Below, piece after piece: positions 9,967 through 18,059 of a stretch of DNA of 46,688 nt. Within the stretch, counting starts at the first letter, position 1. Each line of letters opens with the position of its first letter. The DNA is from Candidatus Woesearchaeota archaeon (lineage in GTDB: Archaea; Nanobdellota; Nanobdellia; SCGC-AAA011-G17; JAFCDX01). The DNA lies in NCBI GenBank assembly GCA_017609465.1, contig JAFCDX010000006.1, forward strand, positions 1 through 46,688, written 5' to 3'. The notes under the pieces were generated by a model that saw nothing but the letters and a program-made list of their open reading frames with translations, was not told the origin of the DNA and ran no database searches. The translations under genes and the position numbers were made by a program.

Positions 9967-10104
9967 CTAGATATAATATTTAATAGAATGTCCTAATTCT
10001 CTTTTTATTTCTCCAATATCTCTTCTAAATTGTTTGATACTCATTTTTTTATAATATTTATGTACTCCCATAATATTTAAGTATGTCCCTACTCTAAAGT
10101 TCAT
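9967..10104 (-). CDS. possible 45-aa leaderless small protein
   Basis: MNFRVGTYLNIMGVHKYYKKMSIKQFRRDIGEIKRELGHSIKYYI; TTTTATATAA about 20-25 nt upstream of the ATG. Confidence 0.3.
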   Translation of the reverse strand: MNFRVGTYLNIMGVHKYYKKMSIKQFRRDIGEIKRELGHSIKYYI

Positions 10105-10437
10105 TCTTTTTAAATTGGCTTATATAAAATATATATTAATAGAATACATTTAGTTAAAAATTTCTTTTTTGTACAAAGATACTTCTAATCCAATTTATAT
10201 TACAATATTTTTCTATGTTAGAAAATCCGGTTCTTAACTTTGTTTGTGTTGGTATTTATTTTTACTCTCTTTATAAGATAAAAAAATGTAAATATTTAGT
10301 TACAAGTTATAATAGAACATTGTATGCCTATTTGCTTACAATTTTTATTACAAAATTATCTTTATATGCAACATTATTTGTTAATTCGAAATTTTAACAA
10401 TAATCACTACATTTAAGTTTTTGTTCATCTAAATTAT

Positions 10438-11319
10438 TTACTTACAAGCACCATCATTACAACCATTATCACAAAGCACCATTTCGGATTTCCAACTAGC
10501 TTCTGTATTCTCATCACATCTATATTCTTTAAGATAACTTGAATCTTGTGTTGAACAATAATCATACATTGGACCAAATTCATTTCCTTCGCTTGTAGTT
10601 CCACTTACACTACCTTTTACATATACACTTCCGCCATCAGTATCTATACATTCATTTTCTTGACATTCTTGTCCATAATATTCTGCTTTTCGGTTTTCAC
10701 ATTCAATTATTTCCCCATTAATATTTATCCAAGGATATGCAGTAACTTTTTCATTGGGCCCTCTCCCTCTTGCGATTTCAAATGTTTTTATCTCATATTT
10801 TTTTAATCCCAAACTTTCTCCAATTGTACCAAATTGGTCACATCTATCAAAAGTATAAGTTATTTTTTCTATATCAATATTCCCAGTATTTTTTAATGTA
10901 ACTAATATAGTAAATCCATTTAATTCTGTTTTATATATATGTAATCCCACATCATCACAAGAGGCCTTATTAGATTCTTCAGTAACATTTTCTTTTATAT
11001 CACAAACATTATTAGAATTTTTATCTAAACAACATTCTTGATTATATTCTGTAGAAATATAAGGATATCCACAATTAGATTTAATTTCTTCTTCAATAAT
11101 TAAACTTTCATCTTTGTCACAAATTTTATTATCATTCTGATCTAAGCAACAACCTACCTCATGTCTTATATAAGGGGTTTCACATTTAATTGCCTTATCA
11201 ATATCATCTTCTGTAATTTGACTTCTTATTTCTTTGACAACTTCCCCAGTATCAACATTACAACCAGCTATTAAAAATACTGAAATTACCAATAATCCTA
11301 TTATTAGTTTATTTTTCAT
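10438..11319 (-). CDS. lipoprotein with two CCLDxNxNxxCD repeats
   Basis: Lipobox LIAGC; GCCLDQNDNKICDKDE and ECCLDKNSNNVCDIKE; C-terminus paralogous to 584-1075. Confidence 0.75.
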   Translation of the reverse strand: MKNKLIIGLLVISVFLIAGCNVDTGEVVKEIRSQITEDDIDKAIKCETPYIRHEVGCCLDQNDNKICDKDESLIIEEEIKSNCGYPYISTEYNQECCLDKNSNNVCDIKENVTEESNKASCDDVGLHIYKTELNGFTILVTLKNTGNIDIEKITYTFDRCDQFGTIGESLGLKKYEIKTFEIARGRGPNEKVTAYPWININGEIIECENRKAEYYGQECQENECIDTDGGSVYVKGSVSGTTSEGNEFGPMYDYCSTQDSSYLKEYRCDENTEASWKSEMVLCDNGCNDGACK

Positions 11320-11538
11320 TCTAATTTTTTAAACTTATATACTAGAATATACATATTATTTATAAATCTTTTTGTTTGTTTTTTTCTGTGTAAAAAGTAA
11401 GCCTTTATTTAGACTTTATACACAAAGCCAGTAGATAGCAAAATTGATAAAGCTTTGTTCTCGAAACCTTAAAAATTAAATATAACTATTTGCTATCAAC
11501 CCAAAAAGCTTATAAATAAATTTTATCCCAAATTATTC

Positions 11539-11826
11539 ATGAAAAGAACAGGCGGTTCAGGAAGAAAGAGCAGGCACAAGCTTAAAAAGAGCAAGAGAGA
11601 AAAAGGAAAATTCTCATTAAGCAGATACTTCCAGGAATTCAAGGAAGGAGACAAAGTATACTTAAAAATAGAACCAGCAGTAAAAAAAGGAGTATTTTTC
11701 CCAAGATTTCACGGAAAAGCAGGAGAAATATTAAAAAGAAAAGGAGACTGTTATGAAGTAAAAATAAAGGATGGAAATAAGGTAAAAACAGTTATCTCAC
11801 ATCCTATTCACTTAAAGAGAGTTTAA
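11539..11826 (+). CDS. rpl21e: ribosomal protein L21e (eL21)
   Basis: MKRTGGSGRKSRHKLKKSKREKGKFSLSRYFQEFKEGDKV...FHGKAGEI. Confidence 0.93.
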   Translation: MKRTGGSGRKSRHKLKKSKREKGKFSLSRYFQEFKEGDKVYLKIEPAVKKGVFFPRFHGKAGEILKRKGDCYEVKIKDGNKVKTVISHPIHLKRV

Positions 11827-11827
11827 A

Positions 11828-12154
11828 ATGCCAAAAATAAAAGTCATGGATGAAAGGCCAATAACTTTAGCAGAAGTAAAGGTCATATTAAAGAAAAACG
11901 AAAGGCCATTATCCAAGGGAGTGTCAACATTAGAATATCTTAAGAAGATTCCTATATTAAAAGAAGACAAGGCAAAGGAGCTCATAGAAAAGCTTAAAAA
12001 GCTGGAAATTACAAGATTAAAAGACAAACACATAGTGAAAATAGTTGACATAATGCCTAAAGACATGGACAGCTTAAAGATGCTATTGTCAGAAGATATT
12101 TCACTAAAACAAGAAGAACTTCAAAAAATACTAGATACCATAAAGAAAGCATAA
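11828..12154 (+). CDS. rpoF: RNA polymerase subunit F (Rpb4 homologue)
   Basis: RPITLAEVKVIL..., position between L21e and DUF655. Confidence 0.85.
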   Translation: MPKIKVMDERPITLAEVKVILKKNERPLSKGVSTLEYLKKIPILKEDKAKELIEKLKKLEITRLKDKHIVKIVDIMPKDMDSLKMLLSEDISLKQEELQKILDTIKKA

Positions 12155-12186
12155 AATGTGTTTAAAAATAAACAACAAGACAGAGA

Positions 12187-12738
12187 ATGATGAGAGAAAA
12201 GGAAGAGTATGCAATAGTACTGGATTTCCTTCCAAATGGATATCCGTTCGACAAAAGACCCATGCACAAGAGGTCTTCAATAGCGCAAGCTATAGGCATT
12301 AAGAATTTTGTTCTATTAGAATTAGTTCCGAAAAAAGATCAGTTTCTAAAAGCACATGAAAACGTTTACATAGGAGAAGGCAAGAGAGACAAGATACATC
12401 ACATAGTAGGAAAAATACCATCAGGAAAATTAACAGAAACAGCAAAAGCAGAATTAAATTACATAATCAAGGACATGGTTTCAAAAAATGAAGGGAAATT
12501 CGTTGAATTTTTCAATAATGCTCGTCCTATAAACATGAGAAGGCATCAGATAGAATTATTGCCAGGAATAGGAAAAAGACATATGAATGAGATCATAGAT
12601 GAACGTGAAAAAGAGCCTTTCAAGAGCTTTGAAGATATAAGGAAAAGAGTAAAGTTAATGCCAGACCCTGAAAAGATTGTCATAAAGAGAATATTACTGG
12701 AATTGGAAGGAACTGAAAAGCATAATTTGTTTATATAA
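12187..12738 (+). CDS. DUF655 family protein
   Basis: EYAIVLDFLPNGYPFDKRP, HxIELLPGIGKRHMNEIIDEREKEPFKSFEDIRKR (HhH). Confidence 0.88.
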   Translation: MMREKEEYAIVLDFLPNGYPFDKRPMHKRSSIAQAIGIKNFVLLELVPKKDQFLKAHENVYIGEGKRDKIHHIVGKIPSGKLTETAKAELNYIIKDMVSKNEGKFVEFFNNARPINMRRHQIELLPGIGKRHMNEIIDEREKEPFKSFEDIRKRVKLMPDPEKIVIKRILLELEGTEKHNLFI

Positions 12739-12780
12739 AAATAAAAATATTTATAAAGACAATAAATTCTGAAATTCAAT

Positions 12781-13245
12781 ATGGCAGAGGAAAAAATAAG
12801 GAATATTATAAGAATTCTGGATACTGACATAGAAGGTAATGTAATTATGGAAAAAGGTCTTAGAAAAATAAAAGGAGTAGGCTTCTCATTTTCAAACGCG
12901 ATATGCAATATTTTTGACTATGACAAAAGAAAAAAAATAGGAACTTTAAATGATAAAGACTTAAAACAAATAGAAGAATTAATAAAAAACCCAAAAGACA
13001 AACTTCCTAAATGGATGTTAAACAGAAGAAGAGATATTTATACAGGGGAAGACATGCACTTAACTTCAACTAACTTGAAATTATCAAAAGAATTTGACAT
13101 AAAGAACATGAAGAAAACGAAATCATACAAGGGAATGAGACATGCACAAGGACTTCCCGTAAGAGGACAGAGAACAAAAGGACATTTCAGGAAAGGAAAG
13201 TCTGTCGGTGTATCCAAGAAAGTAAAGAAAGGAAAGAAATCATAA
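12781..13245 (+). CDS. rps13: ribosomal protein S13 (uS13)
   Basis: IRNIIRILDTDIEGNVIMEKGLRKIKGVG... RHAQGLPVRGQRTKGHFRKG. Confidence 0.95.
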   Translation: MAEEKIRNIIRILDTDIEGNVIMEKGLRKIKGVGFSFSNAICNIFDYDKRKKIGTLNDKDLKQIEELIKNPKDKLPKWMLNRRRDIYTGEDMHLTSTNLKLSKEFDIKNMKKTKSYKGMRHAQGLPVRGQRTKGHFRKGKSVGVSKKVKKGKKS

Positions 13246-13246
13246 A

Positions 13247-13819
13247 ATGGGAGCTCCAAGAAAAATCAGGAAAAAGTACAAAACACCTAAACATCCATGG
13301 AACAAGGAAACTATTGATAAGGAAAGAGAACTTTTAAAGATATACGGCCTTAAAAACAAAAAGGAAATATGGAAATCAATTTCAAAATTAAAAAAACTTA
13401 CAAGACAGGCAAAGAACTTGATGGGTAAAGAAAGCGAGCAGGCAAAGAAAGAAAAAGAACAATTGATAAACAAATTAAAAAAATACAATTTAATTGATGA
13501 AAAAAGCAAGATAGAAGATGTGTTAAGCTTAAGCATAGAAGATATTTTAGAAAGAAGATTGCAGACAAAAGTCTTTAAAATGGGTCTTTCAAGAAGCATA
13601 AGACAGGCAAGACAGTTAATAACTCACGGTCATATAAAAGTTTCTGGAAGAAAAACAACAATACCTTCATATATAGTAAAAGACGGAGACTCAATAACCT
13701 TCATAGAAAAATCATCCTTTAATAATCCAGAGCATCCTGAAAGAATCAAGGAAGAAATACCAAAAGACAGGATTGTTGAAAAACCAGGAGAATTAAAACC
13801 AAAACCTATGGAAGAATAA
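13247..13819 (+). CDS. rps4: ribosomal protein S4 (uS4)
   Basis: [16 protein letters not shown]...[35 protein letters not shown]. Confidence 0.95.
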   Translation: MGAPRKIRKKYKTPKHPWNKETIDKERELLKIYGLKNKKEIWKSISKLKKLTRQAKNLMGKESEQAKKEKEQLINKLKKYNLIDEKSKIEDVLSLSIEDILERRLQTKVFKMGLSRSIRQARQLITHGHIKVSGRKTTIPSYIVKDGDSITFIEKSSFNNPEHPERIKEEIPKDRIVEKPGELKPKPMEE

Positions 13820-13820
13820 A

Positions 13821-14225
13821 ATGGCAAAAGAAAAAAATAAGTTGAGATGGGGTATAGCACATATTTATTCTAGTTACAACAATACAATAATTCATATTAC
13901 TGACATAACAGGTTCAGAGTCAATTGCAAAAGCATCCGGAGGAATGGTTGTAAAAGCTCATAGACTTGAAGGCTCTCCTAGTGCAGCAATGACATGCGCT
14001 AGATTGGCTGCAGAAGGAGCATTGGAGAAAGGAATAAATGCAGTTCACGTAAAAATAAGAGCAAAAGGAGGACACAACGGACCTGTAAGTACTGGACCCG
14101 GTGCAAATGCAGCAATAAAAACACTGTCAAGAGTTGGATTAAAGATAGGGATAATAGAGGATGTAACACCATTGCCACATGACGGGTGCAAGAAAAAATA
14201 CGGAAGAAGGGGGAGAAGAGTATGA
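13821..14225 (+). CDS. rps11: ribosomal protein S11 (uS11)
   Basis: [22 protein letters not shown]...[20 protein letters not shown]. Confidence 0.95.
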   Translation: MAKEKNKLRWGIAHIYSSYNNTIIHITDITGSESIAKASGGMVVKAHRLEGSPSAAMTCARLAAEGALEKGINAVHVKIRAKGGHNGPVSTGPGANAAIKTLSRVGLKIGIIEDVTPLPHDGCKKKYGRRGRRV

Positions 14226-14995
14226 AAATTGAAAAAATAAAAGAAGACAAGAACAGATTTGTTTTTGTGCTAAAGGATTCCAATGACGTTACTGCAAACA
14301 CGTTGAGAAGAGCAATGATGTCAGAAGTTCCTGTAATGGCAATTGATGAGGTCAATTTTCACAAGAATGACTCTGCATTATTTGACGAAATGCTTGCATT
14401 AAGATTGGGTCTTGTTCCATTAATAACTGACCTTAAATCATACAAACTAAAAGAAGAATGCACATGCAAGGGAGAAGGATGTCCTAAATGTGAATTGATG
14501 TTAATATTAAAAGCAAAAGGACCAATAACTGTTTATGCGAAGGACATTCAAAGTAATGATCCAAAAATAAAAGCTGTATATCCTGATTTGCCAATAGTAA
14601 AGCTTGATGAAAACCAGGAATTGGAATTTGAAGCAAAGGCTGTATTGGGAAAAGGAAAAGAGCATTCAAAATACTCTCCTGGATTAATTTATTTCAAAGC
14701 TTATTCAATAATAGAAACAAAAGGGAATGTTTCAAACATAAAGAATTTATGTCCAAAAGATGTTCTTGAAGTAAAAGGAAATAAAGTTATCATAAAGGAT
14801 TTATTGAAATGTGATTTGTGTGAAGTATGTGCAGAAAACAATAATAACATATTTGTTAAGCCGAGTGAAAAGAACTTTGTTTTTGCAATAGAAACATGGG
14901 GACAATTGCAGCCAAAGCAAATACTGATAGAGTCCTTGAACATAATGGAAAAGAAGTTAGAGAATCTTGCTAAAGAGATAAAAAAGATAAAATAA
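14222..14995 (+). CDS. rpoD: RNA polymerase subunit D (Rpb3 homologue)
   Basis: [42 protein letters not shown]; Cys cluster CPKDV..CDLCEVC; start at 14222 after S11. Confidence 0.93.
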   Translation: MKIEKIKEDKNRFVFVLKDSNDVTANTLRRAMMSEVPVMAIDEVNFHKNDSALFDEMLALRLGLVPLITDLKSYKLKEECTCKGEGCPKCELMLILKAKGPITVYAKDIQSNDPKIKAVYPDLPIVKLDENQELEFEAKAVLGKGKEHSKYSPGLIYFKAYSIIETKGNVSNIKNLCPKDVLEVKGNKVIIKDLLKCDLCEVCAENNNNIFVKPSEKNFVFAIETWGQLQPKQILIESLNIMEKKLENLAKEIKKIK

Positions 14996-15030
14996 TTAGA
15001 TTTAAATAATATTCATAAAAAGTGTCTTAA

Positions 15031-15136
15031 GCGGGAGTGCCGGAGTGGACAAACGGGACACGTTAAGGCCGTGTTGGCTTAGTGCCTACGCAGGTTCGAA
15101 ATAACCTTATGGTTAACGAAATTCCTGTCTCCCGCA
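15031..15136 (+). tRNA. tRNA-Leu (apparent anticodon AAG at 15065-15067) with a 22-nt intron in the T-loop (15101-15122)
   Basis: GCGGGAG/CTCCCGC acceptor, A73, long variable arm GGC-TTAGT-GCC, ACACG-TTAAGGC-CGTGT anticodon arm, T-stem GCAGG/CCTGT; intron removal gives T-loop TTCGAAT. Confidence 0.9.
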
Positions 15137-15146
15137 TTAAAAAAAG

Positions 15147-15566
15147 ATGGTAGCTAACAAAGACGAAAAAATGGCAAGAGACATAAGTTCAATAATCTGT
15201 TTCCTAAGTAGATCAGGAAATAAGGATCTGGCATCCAAAGTACTTATAGCTACCTCCGACAATGGAGGTATGAAAGAAAAAGAATTGATAAATTATTTTA
15301 AAGAGGAATACGGAACTAGCGAGAAGGAAATAAAAAGAATTACAGATTATTTCACAAAGCATGGTGTTTTAATTAAAAATCTAGAAACCAAAAGAGAAAA
15401 AGAGGTTAAAAGACCAAGACCACGTTGCACTCCTGACAATAAAATAGTAGAGGGAAGATCAAAAGAAATAATAGTTACAGAAAAATTATACATGCCAACA
15501 AAGGGATGGAAAAAAAATGCAAGTAAGTTAAAAGAATATTTATCAAATCAAAAAGGTTATGAATAA
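15147..15566 (+). CDS. hypothetical basic protein inside the r-protein cluster
   Basis: ORF between tRNA-Leu and L18e; helix-rich N-terminus. Confidence 0.6.
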   Translation: MVANKDEKMARDISSIICFLSRSGNKDLASKVLIATSDNGGMKEKELINYFKEEYGTSEKEIKRITDYFTKHGVLIKNLETKREKEVKRPRPRCTPDNKIVEGRSKEIIVTEKLYMPTKGWKKNASKLKEYLSNQKGYE

Positions 15567-15567
15567 A

Positions 15568-15930
15568 ATGGCAAAAAGAACAGGACCAACAAATAAAAAT
15601 TTATCAAATTTAATAAGCGAGTTAAAGGAATTAAGCATTAAGGAAAAGGTTAATGTTTGGAAAAGAATAGCAAATGATTTGTCAAAACCTACAAGGCAGA
15701 GAAGGAAAACAAACATTTACAAGATAAACAAGTATACAAAGGAAGATGAGATAGCACTGGTTCCTGGAAAAGTATTAGGCCTTGGTGAATTGTCAAAAAA
15801 AATAACAGTTGCAGCATTCCAGTATTCAGACGTTGCAAAGGAAAAAATAAACAAGATTGGAAAAGCAATAACAATAAAAGAATTAATAAAACAAAATCCA
15901 AAAGGAAAAAAAGTGAGGATCATTGGATAA
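15568..15930 (+). CDS. rpl18e: ribosomal protein L18e (eL18)
   Basis: AKRTGPTNKNLSNLISEL...VPGKVLGLGELSKKITVAAF; ATG at 15568. Confidence 0.93.
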   Translation: MAKRTGPTNKNLSNLISELKELSIKEKVNVWKRIANDLSKPTRQRRKTNIYKINKYTKEDEIALVPGKVLGLGELSKKITVAAFQYSDVAKEKINKIGKAITIKELIKQNPKGKKVRIIG

Positions 15931-15931
15931 A

Positions 15932-16348
15932 ATGATAATAATAGACGGAACAAACCTGTTGATGGGAAGACTTGCAACCTATGCCGCAAAAAAAGCATTA
16001 GAAGGTGAAAAAGTAGTAATCGTTAATTCTGAAAAAGTAATAATATCAGGGAAAAAAGAAATGGTCTTCAAAAAATACAAGGAAAAAAGAGAAAAAGGAA
16101 GTGCATTAAAAGGACCTTACACTCCAAGAAAACCTGACAGAATGCTTAGAAGAACAATAAGAGGGATGATTCCTTATAAAACAGGAAAAGGAAAAGAGGC
16201 ATTTGAAAGAGTAATGTGCTATGTTGAAGTCCCTGAAAAATACAGGAATGAAAAATTGGAAACACTTAAAAGCGCTGATTTTTCAAAATTAAAAACAATA
16301 AATTATATAACATTGGACAGATTAAGTAATATGCTCGGTGGAAAGTGA
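15932..16348 (+). CDS. rpl13: ribosomal protein L13 (uL13)
   Basis: MIIIDGTNLLMGRLATYAAKKAL...RMLRRTIRGMIPYKTGKGKEAFERV; ATG at 15932. Confidence 0.94.
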   Translation: MIIIDGTNLLMGRLATYAAKKALEGEKVVIVNSEKVIISGKKEMVFKKYKEKREKGSALKGPYTPRKPDRMLRRTIRGMIPYKTGKGKEAFERVMCYVEVPEKYRNEKLETLKSADFSKLKTINYITLDRLSNMLGGK

Positions 16349-16740
16349 AGCCAATAAACACATCAGGAAAGAGAAAGTCTGCATTAGCAAAAGCTGTTTT
16401 AAAAGAAGGTAAAGGTGTAATCAAGATTAATTCAAGACCAATTAATGTTTATTTTCATGACATGGCAAGAGACAGAGTTAATGAATTAATAACACTTTCA
16501 GAACCAACAATAAAAAAAGTTGATGTAAATGTGAATGTAAGTGGAGGGGGATGGCAGTCGCAATCAGAAGCTTCAAGACTTGCAATTGCAAGGGCTCTCG
16601 CAAAATATGACAAAAAACTGAAAAAAGTGTTCAGTGATTATGATAAGCATTTATTGATTGCTGATGTAAGAAGAAAGGAAACAAGAAAGCCAAACACATC
16701 AAATAGTGCAAGAAGTAAAAGACAAAAATCTTATAGATAA
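16345..16740 (+). CDS. rps9: ribosomal protein S9 (uS9), GTG start
   Basis: SGKRKSALAKAV...GGGWQSQSEASRLAIARAL...DVRRKETRKPNTSNSARSKRQKSYR. Confidence 0.95.
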   Translation: MKPINTSGKRKSALAKAVLKEGKGVIKINSRPINVYFHDMARDRVNELITLSEPTIKKVDVNVNVSGGGWQSQSEASRLAIARALAKYDKKLKKVFSDYDKHLLIADVRRKETRKPNTSNSARSKRQKSYR

Positions 16741-16771
16741 AGTTATAAACATAAAAAATTTCATATTCAAA

Positions 16772-16966
16772 ATGATAATACCAATAAGATGCATGAGCTG
16801 TGGAAAGCCAGTTGGACATTTATGGCAGAAGTTCAATGAATTAAAGAAATCAAAGTCTGTAAAAGAAGCTATGGATGAAGCTGGTTTAGAAAGATACTGC
16901 TGTAGGTCATTATTCTTAAGTCATGTCGATTTGATAGATATAGTTTCAAAATTCAAAAGATTTTAA
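16772..16966 (+). CDS. rpoN: RNA polymerase subunit N (Rpb10 homologue)
   Basis: MIIPIRCMSCGKPVGHLWQKF...LERYCCRSLFLSHVDLID. Confidence 0.94.
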   Translation: MIIPIRCMSCGKPVGHLWQKFNELKKSKSVKEAMDEAGLERYCCRSLFLSHVDLIDIVSKFKRF

Positions 16967-16990
16967 AAGTTTTTTTTACAAAAATATAAT

Positions 16991-18028
16991 ATGGAAATTA
17001 ATATGAATTATGGAAGTAAAGGTTTATCCAATAAAGAAATAAATAAATGGAATTATGATTCTTTTTTAGAGCTTGAAGAAAGAAAAACAAATTTGTTGAA
17101 GTATATCCAAAGTTTTCCTGATATATATAAAAAAATAAATATGAATGGAGAAGGTTTGTTAATCCCAAAGAAAATAGAAGAAAATGATATAATAAATTAT
17201 AATAATTTAGAAACTTTGGTTAAGAAATTTTCTATTATGATCTCAAGAAAAAGAAAGCATAAAAATTTAAGAGAAAAGATAATTGAAAAGAGAAATGAGA
17301 TAGAGGAATACAATCTGGGCATAGTTCTAAAACGTGCAAGCCATTATAATGTATTTTTAAACAGGTCTTTTTTTGATATATTCCAGGATGGATGTCTTGG
17401 AAGTCAAAGAGCTGTAGAAAAATTCAATTATAAAAAAGAGTATAATTTCTCAACTTTCGCGATATATTGGATAGACCAATCAATAATTAGGGGATATAAT
17501 AATCATGCTTATACCATACGTATTCCTATCCATACCATAACAAAAATTAGGAAGATGGAAAAATTAGCAAGAAAATTAGATTTGGATATAAATAATACTT
17601 ATGATCTTTATATAATTTCAAAAGAGATGAATATGAATATTAAAGAGATTCTAAAACTTAGAGAATATAACATAAAAACAAGCTCTCTTAACAAAGAGAT
17701 TACAAAGGAAGATAGTAAAATAGAATTGGGGGACATTATTGAAGATAAAAACATAAAAAACCCATTTGAAATATACGAAAGCAAAAAAACTAAGGTGGAC
17801 GTACTGAATTTATTAAAATGTTTATCTCCAAGAGAAGAGATAATAATAAAAATGAGATTTGGAATTAAATGTCTTTATTCTGAAGACCCTCCTAGAGAAT
17901 ATACTCTTGAAGAAATTGGAGATTATCTTAATGTTACAAGAGAACGTGTGAGACGAATACAATATAAAGCACTTAAAAAGCTTAGATTGAATCAAGAAAT
18001 TGAGGGAATAACATTACATCAACAGTAA
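16991..18028 (+). CDS. bacterial-type sigma-70 family RNA polymerase sigma factor
   Basis: Region 2: DIFQDGCLGSQRAVEKFNYKKEYNFSTFAIYWIDQSIIRGYNNHAYTIRIPIHTITKI; region 4: LSPREEIIIKMRFGI...YTLEEIGDYLNVTRERVRRIQYKALKKLR. Confidence 0.93.
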   Translation: MEINMNYGSKGLSNKEINKWNYDSFLELEERKTNLLKYIQSFPDIYKKINMNGEGLLIPKKIEENDIINYNNLETLVKKFSIMISRKRKHKNLREKIIEKRNEIEEYNLGIVLKRASHYNVFLNRSFFDIFQDGCLGSQRAVEKFNYKKEYNFSTFAIYWIDQSIIRGYNNHAYTIRIPIHTITKIRKMEKLARKLDLDINNTYDLYIISKEMNMNIKEILKLREYNIKTSSLNKEITKEDSKIELGDIIEDKNIKNPFEIYESKKTKVDVLNLLKCLSPREEIIIKMRFGIKCLYSEDPPREYTLEEIGDYLNVTRERVRRIQYKALKKLRLNQEIEGITLHQQ

Positions 18029-18059
18029 ATTATAAAAATAGAGGATAATTGATAATTCT

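Noticed and set aside
10215-10397. 60-aa plus-strand ORF in the 9.9-10.4 kb gap
   Set aside because: Low-complexity hydrophobic/Tyr-rich composition, no promoter or SD; likely chance ORF.
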